DNA from: Paenibacillus contaminans
GTDB lineage: Bacteria > Bacillota > Bacilli > Paenibacillales > NBRC-103111
NCBI RefSeq assembly: GCF_003285015.1
Contig: NZ_QMFB01000015.1
Location: 1 to 64,000, forward strand
DNA length: 64,000 nt
Direction of reading: 5' to 3'
Shown piece by piece: positions 26,006 through 33,797 of the stretch. The notes beneath the pieces are model-generated. The model saw only the letters and a program-made list of their open reading frames with translations. It was not told the DNA's origin and did not search any database. Numbering within the stretch: position 1 is the first letter of the stretch; the number at the start of each line of letters is the position of its first letter. Both the position numbers and the translations under genes were made by a program.

Positions 26006-27178
26006 ATGGGGGCCAAAAGATTCCGTTCCGCAGTCGGCATACTAGCGTTAGCGCTCGCTGCGGGAGGATGTTCGCTTGCGGACGATATGAAAAAAAGGAA
26101 AGGCGACGACCAGACCGCCGTATCGTCTTCGCCTGAGGCGGCGGGGCGGGGAGAAGCTTTGCCTTACCGGCAGGAGGTTGTTGCCGATCGGCTCGACGTC
26201 CCGTGGGCGATCGAGATCGCGCCGGACGGCACAATTTTTTTTACCGAACGTCCGGGCGTCGTGCGCGTCATCCGCGAGGGCAAGCTTGTCAAGGAACCCG
26301 TCATCGCGATGCCGTCCCCGTTCGTCAGCAAAGGCGAAGGCGGGCTGTTGGGCTTGGCGCTAGATCCGAAATTTGCGGACAATCGCTATATGTATGTGTA
26401 TCACACGTATGAGGAGAAGGGACAGACCAAAAACCGCGTGCTGCGGCTCGTCGAGCGGAACGATAAAGCGACGCTCGATAAAGTGCTGATCGAGGGCTTG
26501 CCCGGAAGTACGAATCATAACGGAGGCCGGATCAAATTCGGGCCGGACGGCTATTTGTACATAACGGCAGGCGACCGATACGAACCGCCGCTTGCGCAGG
26601 ATACGAAAAGCTTGGGCGGCAAAATTTTGCGCATCCGGTCCGACGGCTCGATTCCGGCGGATAATCCGTTCCCCGGTTCGGCCGTCTACAGTTACGGCCA
26701 CCGCAACCCTCAGGGGCTTGCTTGGCAGCCTGGGACCGGCAAGCTGTTCGCCTCCGAGCACGGACAAAGCGCGCATGACGAGCTGAATGTGATCGAAGGC
26801 GGAGCAAATTACGGCTGGCCGAATATCGAAGGGGACGAAACCGCGCCCCAAATGATAACGCCGATTGCGCACAGCGGCACGACGACATGGGCCCCCTCGG
26901 GCATGACGTTCGTCACCCGGGGACCCTGGAAAGGCAGTCTGCTCGCAGCGAATTTACGCGGCGAGCAAATGATTCGTTTCGAGCTGTCGGAAAGCGGCGG
27001 TTTAAGGAAGGTGTCCGGCAAGCAGTTTTTGTTCAAGGGACAGCTCGGCCGTATCAGGGACGTTTACGAAGGGCCGGACGGCTCGCTGTATGTGTTGACG
27101 AATAACCGCGACGGACGCGGAGCCCCGAAGGAAGGGGACGATAAAATCATACGGCTCGTGCCGGAAACGGCTAAATAA
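26006..27178 (+). CDS. PQQ-dependent sugar dehydrogenase-like lipoprotein (GDH/sorbosone type)
   Basis: This 390-residue protein has a signal peptide with lipobox LAAGGC near residue 22. Beta-propeller motifs of the soluble glucose/sorbosone dehydrogenase family follow: LDVPWAIEIAPDG near 67, GEGGLLGLALDP near 112, NHNGGRIKFGPDGYLY near 173 and YSYGHRNPQGLAW near 230, with the catalytic His in the GHRNPQGL segment. It would oxidise an aldose sugar outside the membrane with PQQ. GGAAGGG precedes the ATG. Confidence 0.88.
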   Translation: MGAKRFRSAVGILALALAAGGCSLADDMKKRKGDDQTAVSSSPEAAGRGEALPYRQEVVADRLDVPWAIEIAPDGTIFFTERPGVVRVIREGKLVKEPVIAMPSPFVSKGEGGLLGLALDPKFADNRYMYVYHTYEEKGQTKNRVLRLVERNDKATLDKVLIEGLPGSTNHNGGRIKFGPDGYLYITAGDRYEPPLAQDTKSLGGKILRIRSDGSIPADNPFPGSAVYSYGHRNPQGLAWQPGTGKLFASEHGQSAHDELNVIEGGANYGWPNIEGDETAPQMITPIAHSGTTTWAPSGMTFVTRGPWKGSLLAANLRGEQMIRFELSESGGLRKVSGKQFLFKGQLGRIRDVYEGPDGSLYVLTNNRDGRGAPKEGDDKIIRLVPETAK

Positions 27179-27238
27179 GAATCGTCCGTTAGCGGGCGGG
27201 CTGCAAAGGCCGTCCGGCAGCGAGCATTACATTCGGCT

Positions 27239-27499
27239 TTATCTTCCGTATCTTGGAGAAGTGCTGGCCGATCTTTCGGTCCGCAAATACGGATTATTCA
27301 TGCCGGAGAAATCATCTACCGTTCTGTACGTGTGAACATGACGGGGAACCGGGCAGCAGTGGTGGCGGTTTACGATTTCGACCTGATGAACGATCTCCAC
27401 GATTTGCGGATGATAAATGTCTCTAAAAACTTGAACAGGCGGATCATAAACGGTTTTTGTCGGGCATGTCGGGCAGGCAGGTTTTGGATGGCAAGACAT
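27239..27499 (-). CDS. cotD: Inner spore coat protein, CotD-like 1
   Basis: This 86-residue protein is rich in His, Cys and Pro: MSCHPKPACPTCPTKT, then DPPVQVFRDIYHP, EIVNRHHCCPVPRHVH. The repeated pattern PQIVxIVHxxxxVNRHHCCPVPRH is that of CotD-family coat proteins. AGAAAGGG lies 9 bases before the chosen ATG (27499); another ATG two codons upstream is too close. CATATACTGTA upstream on this strand resembles a sporulation -10 sequence. A paralogue follows upstream at 27761. Confidence 0.8.
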   Translation of the reverse strand: MSCHPKPACPTCPTKTVYDPPVQVFRDIYHPQIVEIVHQVEIVNRHHCCPVPRHVHTYRTVDDFSGMNNPYLRTERSASTSPRYGR

Positions 27500-27630
27500 G
27501 TGCATCAACCCTTTCTTGTGAAGTAGTACAGTATATGGGGCATTGCGGAAAGGGCATGGATTGGAGCCTAGCGGCTTATCCCCAATTCCGGTACGTTCGT
27601 CCAGCGGAGAAAAAGCCGCTCCCGAACGCC

Positions 27631-27675
27631 AAAAAGGCACACTCGGCGGCAATTGTAGGCCGAGTGTGCCTTTTT
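27631..27675 (-). terminator. Bidirectional-looking terminator between the cotD genes
   Basis: GGCACACTCGGC and GCCGAGTGTGCC form a 12-bp stem with A runs on one side and T runs on the other. On the minus strand it follows the second cotD gene. Confidence 0.8.
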
Positions 27676-27760
27676 GGGCATGGTTGAACGCAGCACAGCG
27701 TGCGGCTGAACCTGCTTGTTCATCGAGCGCGCCTTGAAGCGGTATGCAATAAGAGACGTA

Positions 27761-28120
27761 TTATCTGCAGCGTCCGTTCAAACAAGATCTGCCGGATCTG
27801 CCCGACCTATTGGAGCGGTTGGAGCGGTTTGACCGATTAGAGCGGTTGGATCTGCCGGATCTGCTGCGCCGATCGGAACGGCAGGAGCGGCCGGAGCGGT
27901 CGATCGGATCGACGGCGTCCGCCTCATCCGCCGGCACGTCGATGACGTTCCACGTAAAAGTGTGGCGAGGGACGGGGCAGCAGTGGTGGCGGTTCACGAC
28001 TTGGATCGGATGCACGACCTCGACAATTTGCGGATGAAAAATATCCCTCACGATTTGGACAGGGGGATCGACAACCGTTCTAGTCGGGCAAAAAGGTTTG
28101 CAGGACAGGTCAATCAGCAC
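27761..28120 (-). CDS. Inner spore coat protein, CotD-like 2 with Asn-Arg-Ser tail
   Basis: The N-terminal 60 residues match the neighbouring CotD (DPPVQIVRDIFHPQIV, then VNRHHCCPVPRH). The C-terminus is different: about 45 residues of GRS, CRS and five NRS units. Codons for the repeats vary freely (CGC, CGG, AGG; TCC, TCT, TCA, TCG), so the amino-acid pattern is what is kept. The start is uncertain: the positions equivalent to the ATGs of cotD 1 are ATT (28114) and CTG (28108) here, and the only ordinary start nearby is GTG 28120, which touches the AGAAAGG site. Coordinates use that GTG. Confidence 0.7.
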   Translation of the reverse strand: MLIDLSCKPFCPTRTVVDPPVQIVRDIFHPQIVEVVHPIQVVNRHHCCPVPRHTFTWNVIDVPADEADAVDPIDRSGRSCRSDRRSRSGRSNRSNRSNRSNRSNRSGRSGRSCLNGRCR

Positions 28121-28216
28121 CTTTCTTAAAGAAGTAATACAGTATATGGAAGTTGGTGGTCTTAGCTTGTACGGTTGCCTAACGGCTAGTCCCCATTCGG
28201 CTATCCTTCGTCCATC

Positions 28217-28261
28217 GGCAAAAACAAAAAAAGAGACCCGCAAGCAACGGGCCGCGGGTCT
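28217..28261 (-). terminator. Terminator-like hairpin upstream of cotD 2
   Basis: Read on the minus strand, AGACCCGC/GCGGGTCT is followed by a T-rich run interrupted by a G. No minus-strand gene ends here, so it is either a transcription attenuator in the cotD 2 leader or part of a duplicated unit, since cotD 1 has a hairpin in the same relative place. Confidence 0.6.
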
Positions 28262-28448
28262 AAAGAGATTATATATCAAAAAGGGGGGTCGACTCTTAGT
28301 ATAGGCGACGATCATTAAAGGGAGATGAAGAAAGTATTTCGTTTCTGTTACATTTCTGTTAAGGGACAAGGACATGAAACGGAACGGCTGCAGGGGTTGG
28401 AACGTATTACCGGTTAGCAACCAAAATTAAACATCGGGAGGTCGTGTC

Positions 28449-29291
28449 ATGAATGCGGAAGTTCACAACCTGAAGCCCCAGAAGAATAACGGCGTCAAAG
28501 CGGTCATCAATCTGGTCGTGCTTGGCCTAGTGGTCGTCATTTTGGGCATGAACAGCTTTGCTACCGTGCAGTACGGACACGTAGGGCTGTATAAAACGTT
28601 CGGCAAGCTAAGCGACAATGTGCTCGCGCCGGGCGTGCATGTTAGAATCCCCTTCGTGCAAACGGTTATCCAGGTCAATACGCAGGTGACGAAGTCGGAG
28701 GCGGATACGTCGGCGTCTTCCAAAGATTTGCAGCCGGTTTCGACGCATGTCGCCGTCAACTATTCGGTAAATAAGGAAGCCGTGTATCATCTAATGAACA
28801 ATATCGGAGGCGCTTATGATTCCATCATCATCGCACCGGCCATTCAGGAAATCGTCAAGGAAGTGACGGCCAAATATCCGGCCGAGGATTTGATCGCGAA
28901 GCGGGATGTCGTAGCGAACGAGGTAAGCGATCTGCTTACGAAACGTCTGGCCAAATACGATCTGATCGTGAATGATATCAATATCGTCAATTTCAAATTT
29001 TCCGATGCGTTCAATCAGTCGATCGAGGCCAAGCAGGTCGCGCAGCAGCAGGCGCTTAAAGCAGAGAATGACCTGAAGCGCGTGGAAATCGAGGCGAAGC
29101 AGAAGGTCGCGCAGGCTCAAGCGGAAGCGGAGTCGCTCAAGCTGAAGAAGCAGGAAATAACGCCCGATCTCGTACAGCTGAAGCAGATCGAGGTGCAGGA
29201 GAAAGCGCTGGAGAAATGGGACGGTCGCTTGCCTTCGGTCACCGGAGGGGCGACACCGTTTATCGAGGTGGATTCGTTTATCAATAAATAA
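28449..29291 (+). CDS. SPFH/prohibitin-family membrane protein
   Basis: This 280-residue protein has one N-terminal transmembrane segment (about residues 18-38), an SPFH domain (GHVGLYKTFGKLSDNVLAPG, then PFVQTVIQVNTQVTKSE) and a coiled coil rich in Ala, Glu and Lys (about residues 195-240). This is the prohibitin layout. Such proteins form large ring-like scaffolds in the membrane and influence proteases and lipid domains. GGGAGG precedes the ATG. Strong terminators lie on both sides. Confidence 0.9.
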   Translation: MNAEVHNLKPQKNNGVKAVINLVVLGLVVVILGMNSFATVQYGHVGLYKTFGKLSDNVLAPGVHVRIPFVQTVIQVNTQVTKSEADTSASSKDLQPVSTHVAVNYSVNKEAVYHLMNNIGGAYDSIIIAPAIQEIVKEVTAKYPAEDLIAKRDVVANEVSDLLTKRLAKYDLIVNDINIVNFKFSDAFNQSIEAKQVAQQQALKAENDLKRVEIEAKQKVAQAQAEAESLKLKKQEITPDLVQLKQIEVQEKALEKWDGRLPSVTGGATPFIEVDSFINK

Positions 29292-29305
29292 ACGGTCCCC
29301 GGAAT

Positions 29306-29352
29306 GAAAAAGAAGCTTTCAAATCCAAAAAAGCGGATTTGAAAGCTTTTTC
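29306..29352. terminator. Bidirectional intrinsic terminator
   Basis: AGCTTTCAAATCC and GGATTTGAAAGCT form a perfect 13-bp stem with A runs before and T runs after. It serves the SPFH gene and the convergent UspA gene. Confidence 0.9.
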
Positions 29353-29362
29353 GTTATCCGCC

Positions 29363-29788
29363 TTATTTGACGACGAGAACGGGAATGGAGGCGTGCTGAA
29401 CGATATTGTGGCTTACGCTACCGAGGAACAGCTCCTGCATCTCGGATAACCCTCTGCTGCCGACAATGACGATATCCGCGGACATTTCCTTCGCATAGTC
29501 CAAAATCGCCGCCACCGGGTTTCCGATCAGCATGGTCGCTCTTGCGTCGGGGAGCCCGGATAATTGCCGGTTCAGGTCTTCGATCATGCTTTCGGTGCGG
29601 TTTATGTATGCCTTCTCGTATTCCGCCGACGGATTGAAGATGGCTTCGCCGATAACCGCGACGGGATTATGCAGAACGTGAACGACCTCCAGCTTTGCCC
29701 GGTTGTCTTCGGCGAGCCTGCATGCATACTCCAGCGCCTTTTTCGATAACGCCGAGCCGTCGTAAGCCAAAAGAATGCGTGAGAACAT
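29363..29788 (-). CDS. Universal stress protein, UspA family
   Basis: This 141-residue protein has LLAYDGSALSKKALEYACRL at the N-terminus and the ATP-binding pattern GSRGLSEMQELFLGSVSHNI (G-2x-G-9x-G-S) near residue 110. It belongs to the ATP-binding USP class, which act as stress modulators in the cytoplasm. AAAGGA precedes the ATG. Confidence 0.92.
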   Translation of the reverse strand: MFSRILLAYDGSALSKKALEYACRLAEDNRAKLEVVHVLHNPVAVIGEAIFNPSAEYEKAYINRTESMIEDLNRQLSGLPDARATMLIGNPVAAILDYAKEMSADIVIVGSRGLSEMQELFLGSVSHNIVQHASIPVLVVK

Positions 29789-29909
29789 CGGGAATCGTCC
29801 TTTCCGGTCTATAGCTATAGAAAGGCGGTTTTGCTTGACGTTGCAGTCGTTCGCCTTCTATAGCTCCATGCAACAAGTATTCCTCATTGAACCTGTAAAT
29901 AAACAGCAT

Positions 29910-32060
29910 TTAATGAATTAGCCCGCTTTCTTTGGCTTTGCTGACGAAGCTTGCGCTCGCGCGGTTGATCACTTTTTTGAGCGCAAGACCGATGACGAGC
30001 GCTATGCCGGCAAAGACAGCAAGCATGATCATATCGCGTACGACGATATCCCACAGAATGCCTCCGACCGCTTCGCGCATCATGCTGATCGCATAGGTGA
30101 ACGGCAGGAAAGGGTGAATCGCTTGAAAGAACGGCGGCGTCACCTGAATCGGGAATGTGCCTCCCGAGCCGGCAAGCTGCAGCACAAGCAGAACGATCGC
30201 GAGCGCCTTGCCTACGTTGCCGAAAACGGAAACAAGCGTATACACGATCAGCATAAAGACGGAGCCGATAAACAGTCCGAACAAAACGAACGGCAGCTTC
30301 TCAGCCACGTATGTGCCCAGCAGGTATATATCACCCGTCGTTACCAGCAGAGATTGAAGCAGCGATAACGTTAGGAAGGTGAAGAATCGTCCGAAATAAA
30401 TGTGATAGCTTCTGAAGCCGGCGGCATGATCGTGAACCTCGACCGTCAAAAGGGATACAAGCAGCAAGGCGCCTACCCAAAGCGAAAGGGTGGAGAAAAA
30501 CGGCGACATGCCGGAGCCGTAATTCGGAATCGGAAACAGCTTGTTTTCCTTCAGCAGAACGGGTTCGGCGAAAAATTCGCTTTCCTTCTCGAAATTGTTT
30601 TTGAGCAGGTCGATAATTTGCTTGATGTCGCCTTCCGTTTCGAACGCTCTGAAACGATCCGCCAGCTGCGTAATTTTCGCTTCGACGGCCGGCAGCTCCT
30701 GACGAATCGCTTCGAATTCCTTGCTGCCGACGGCGATGCCCTTTGCCGCATCGTCTGCGATCCGCTTCACGTCAGGCATGCTGCTGCCCGCTTCCGCAAG
30801 CACCGATTGCGCCGTCGCGAGCGATTTTTTGGCTGCGGTCAAGCCTTGCAGGACGGCGGGCAAAATTTCGCTGTCATAACGATTGATGATGTCCCCGAGC
30901 TCGCCGGACGTTTCCTTGGACAGCCGATTCAGCTCGTTGACGAGCTCTTCGGCGGGCTTCTCGCCTTTGGCGAGGGCATCCTGCAGCTTGTTAACTACGG
31001 TCAGCTGCCGCTGAAACCGGTCCTTGACCGACTGCAGTCTGGCGATCGCAGGCGAAAGCCGGTTGCCGGAGGTAAGAGCGTTCAGCTTCTCGAATAATGC
31101 GATCGTCTTATCCGTTACGTCAACAGCTGTGGCGAGTCTGCGCGAAGCGGCATCAAGCGAGGCTTTCGCCTTATTCGGATCAAAGTCCGAACCCAGCAGC
31201 ATGCCGGTCAATTGCTCCGTATAAATGGCGGCCTGCTGCAGCAGCAGCAAGTCTTGTTTGATGTTCGGCGCAATCGCCTCGACGGCTTCCGTGCCCTTGT
31301 CGATATATTGGGACACCCCTTGCGTTAATTGTTTACCTTCCTCGGCAATTTTCGCCACCTCGGGGATGCGCGCCTGCACCTTGCCGATAAGCTCGTTCGC
31401 CGCGGCGATATCTTTGGCGGCCGTGCCGACCGCGCCGTTGATTTCGGGGAAAGCCGCTTCAAGCTTGAAGACGACGTCCTTGACCTTCTCGATTGTCGGC
31501 AGCTCGTTCTCCAATTCGACGCCGACTTCGTTGAACAGTTGAAAAATCGCGCCGTTCGCCGTTTTGATGAAGTTGCGGGTTATTTCCTCCGTAATGCCCG
31601 AAGCGCCCTTGGACGTTATTTTCGGAGAGATCGCATTAATTTTCTCGTTGACGTCATATAAAATTTCCGCCTTTTGCGGATTGTCGGTCAGTACCGTAGC
31701 GATTTTATCCGAAAAATCGGCGGGAATCGTAATGGCCGCGTAATAATCGCCGTGATTGACGCCGTCCAGCGCTTTGGTCCGATCGACGAACGACCAGCCC
31801 ATCTGGGCGTTCTTTTGCAAGGAGGCTACGACCTCGTCTCCGATGTTAACCGGCTTGTCGCGCAGCGTAGCGCCCCGATCTTCGTTGGTGACCGCAATCG
31901 CAATGCCGGACGTTTGCCCGTAAGGATCCCAGGAAGCCTTGATGTTGAACCAGGCGTACAGGGAAGGGAGGCACACGAGTCCTCCGATAATGATCAGCGC
32001 TACCCAGTTTTTGGTAAGCCTCTGCATATCGCCGAAATAAATAAGTCCGATCTTCTTCAT
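29910..32060 (-). CDS. YhgE/Pip family ABC-2-like membrane protein
   Basis: This 716-residue protein has one helix at the N-terminus (VALIIIGGLVCLPSLYAWFN), a long extracellular part with helical repeats (about residues 60-510), and five hydrophobic segments at the C-terminus. This is the layout of YhgE and the phage-infection protein Pip. Related proteins serve as phage receptors or export subunits for ESX-like or lipid factors. ATG 32060 is preferred, with GAGGAG 6-7 bases upstream; ATG 32066 directly abuts that site. Confidence 0.9.
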   Translation of the reverse strand: MKKIGLIYFGDMQRLTKNWVALIIIGGLVCLPSLYAWFNIKASWDPYGQTSGIAIAVTNEDRGATLRDKPVNIGDEVVASLQKNAQMGWSFVDRTKALDGVNHGDYYAAITIPADFSDKIATVLTDNPQKAEILYDVNEKINAISPKITSKGASGITEEITRNFIKTANGAIFQLFNEVGVELENELPTIEKVKDVVFKLEAAFPEINGAVGTAAKDIAAANELIGKVQARIPEVAKIAEEGKQLTQGVSQYIDKGTEAVEAIAPNIKQDLLLLQQAAIYTEQLTGMLLGSDFDPNKAKASLDAASRRLATAVDVTDKTIALFEKLNALTSGNRLSPAIARLQSVKDRFQRQLTVVNKLQDALAKGEKPAEELVNELNRLSKETSGELGDIINRYDSEILPAVLQGLTAAKKSLATAQSVLAEAGSSMPDVKRIADDAAKGIAVGSKEFEAIRQELPAVEAKITQLADRFRAFETEGDIKQIIDLLKNNFEKESEFFAEPVLLKENKLFPIPNYGSGMSPFFSTLSLWVGALLLVSLLTVEVHDHAAGFRSYHIYFGRFFTFLTLSLLQSLLVTTGDIYLLGTYVAEKLPFVLFGLFIGSVFMLIVYTLVSVFGNVGKALAIVLLVLQLAGSGGTFPIQVTPPFFQAIHPFLPFTYAISMMREAVGGILWDIVVRDMIMLAVFAGIALVIGLALKKVINRASASFVSKAKESGLIH

Positions 32061-32310
32061 GTTCATCTCCTCATGATGATAAATAGGTTATCGCCTTATG
32101 TAGTATAGCCGGAAACCCAAAATTTGAAAAATAGTTTGATGAATGAAGGCGAGCAGGCGAGCACGCTGAATTGTTATTTTGTTATTATCCGCTGCTTGCG
32201 AGTATAATGATCGTATCGGCTGCTGCAAAACAAAAAGTACAAAGAAAACGCAGGGCATCGATTGCAGGGCTTACGAATTGCTTAACAGAACGGTAAGGGA
32301 GCGTTATGAA

Positions 32311-32526
32311 ATGAATGAGCCTATAAGCGGGGCCAAAGCGCAGGCGGGAGACACGATCATCATCATTGCAAACACGAACGATCATCCGTTTGAAATCGGT
32401 CAGTCGGTTATCGTTACGGATTGGTACGATTTCGAATCGGCGGACGGCGAATTCGGCGTCGAGGCCATTGCCCACCCGGAGATGGAGCACTGGTTTATTC
32501 GGCACACGGACTACCGGAAGGCGTAA
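32311..32526 (+). CDS. Small acidic hypothetical protein (71 aa)
   Basis: The frame begins MNEPISGAKAQAGDTIIIIA and encodes an all-beta-looking, acidic protein ending HTDYRKA. GGGAG lies 9 bases before ATG 32311. The next gene starts 29 bases later, so the two may form an operon. The family is not recognised. Confidence 0.65.
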   Translation: MNEPISGAKAQAGDTIIIIANTNDHPFEIGQSVIVTDWYDFESADGEFGVEAIAHPEMEHWFIRHTDYRKA

Positions 32527-32554
32527 GAAAGTAAACATAATAACGGAGGCGTAT

Positions 32555-33025
32555 ATGCTCAGTTTCGAAGAAAAACTCGCTATTTTGGAATCATTCCCCG
32601 TACTACAACGCAAGAACGTATCCTTGGGACGCGTTAATTTTCATTATGAAGAAAGCGTTTATGAGAAAAAAACCGTGGCATACCACTTGCATCCGAACGG
32701 GAACGGCTTTGTTTATGTCGGCCAGCTTCCGGGCTATGATGCCGATGAGAAGGGGCTTGTGAATATCCGCGATTATACGGAGGAAAAGCTTCGCGATATC
32801 GTCGTCAAATCGATCGATTTTTTGTCGGGGGAATCCGGCCGGCCGTCAAGTGCGGATGGAAATGACAAGAAGCAAAGCTGGACAGGGCCGGAAGGCCAGC
32901 AGCTTGATCTAATATATGAAAACGACTTATGGTTCGTATATGCCGGCGGCAATTTGGAATCGGCGTTCGAAACCCGTGAAGAGGCCGAGGAATATTTGGA
33001 AGAAGAAGGGTTTTCACGGGCGTGA
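32555..33025 (+). CDS. Hypothetical protein (156 aa)
   Basis: The protein begins MLSFEEKLAILESFPVLQRK. It contains an alternating strand region with many aromatic residues and ends in acidic helices (EEAEEYLEEEGFSRA). There are no membrane segments or signal peptide. GGAGG precedes the ATG by 7 bases. I cannot name the family. Its neighbour 29 bases upstream is also unknown. Confidence 0.7.
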   Translation: MLSFEEKLAILESFPVLQRKNVSLGRVNFHYEESVYEKKTVAYHLHPNGNGFVYVGQLPGYDADEKGLVNIRDYTEEKLRDIVVKSIDFLSGESGRPSSADGNDKKQSWTGPEGQQLDLIYENDLWFVYAGGNLESAFETREEAEEYLEEEGFSRA

Positions 33026-33321
33026 TGCCGGAGCTTTCATGCGTGTTTTTTTGGAATGATGTTCTAAATATGGGGAAAGATGAACGCGGAATTCGGTTTT
33101 ATTCGGTTGTCGGTCAATTTCCTTTGTTATTGCCGGGTGTTTGCGGGTATAATTAGTATGTTGGTAGAGGTTATTTGCAGGTTTATGTATACAAGTAAGG
33201 TGCGCGAAAGGAGCAAGAGGGCGTATACATCCAAATAGAACCTTTTCTTAGAAGAACCGGGGCAACCAGTTTGCTAACCTTTGTCCAAAAATAAATGGTT
33301 AATAGAAAAGGGGAGTTTGAA

Positions 33322-33630
33322 ATGAATGTGAACTTAAAGTTTACGAATAACGGGAAAACGGCGATCGGACATTTTACGAACGATGAATTGTTGGAAATAT
33401 TCAAGCGGTATGCGAATACGCTGACCAAAAAGTACGATATCGTCGTTTCGGTGCCGCATGAGCTGAATCCGTCCATTTCCGAAGCGGGTGCGCTGAAAGT
33501 GTCGGTGTCCAACGTAAATTGCGATATGGATGCATTTTTCAAAGAATTGGGAAAAGATATTAAGGTGCCTTTGAAGAAACGGCTCGGCGGGAAATTGGAT
33601 ACCGTATTTACAGCGGAGAAGATGGAATAA
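33322..33630 (+). CDS. Hypothetical protein (102 aa)
   Basis: The protein starts MNVNLKFTNNGKTAIGHFTN and has a mixed alpha/beta look with a basic C-terminal half. GGGGAG lies 8 bases before ATG 33322, which is favoured over an upstream in-frame start at 33295. It is a single gene followed by a terminator. The family is not recognised. Confidence 0.65.
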   Translation: MNVNLKFTNNGKTAIGHFTNDELLEIFKRYANTLTKKYDIVVSVPHELNPSISEAGALKVSVSNVNCDMDAFFKELGKDIKVPLKKRLGGKLDTVFTAEKME

Positions 33631-33662
33631 TTGGCTTTTTTTCATAGGGATATCAAGGGAAA

Positions 33663-33692
33663 GCGGCGTTCCTCGCGGACGCTGTTTTTTTT
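33663..33692 (+). terminator. Intrinsic terminator
   Basis: GCGTTCC pairs with GGACGC around TCGC, followed by eight T. Confidence 0.7.
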
Positions 33693-33797
33693 GTTGTTGT
33701 GCGGGCTGTAAATAATTGTAATGACTAGCGGCTGGAAAATAGGCTAATGATTGAAGTATGAGCGCGTACGAGAATAGAAGGATTGAGAGGCGGTAAC

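Noticed and set aside
28330-28365. PhoP box before the SPFH gene
   Set aside because: TTAACA-N5-GTAACA is present only on the opposite strand and as two units; too weak to call.
28121-28420. N-terminal extension of the cotD 2 frame to 219 residues
   Set aside because: The extension crosses a terminator-like hairpin and the leader shared with cotD 1, and has no ribosome site.
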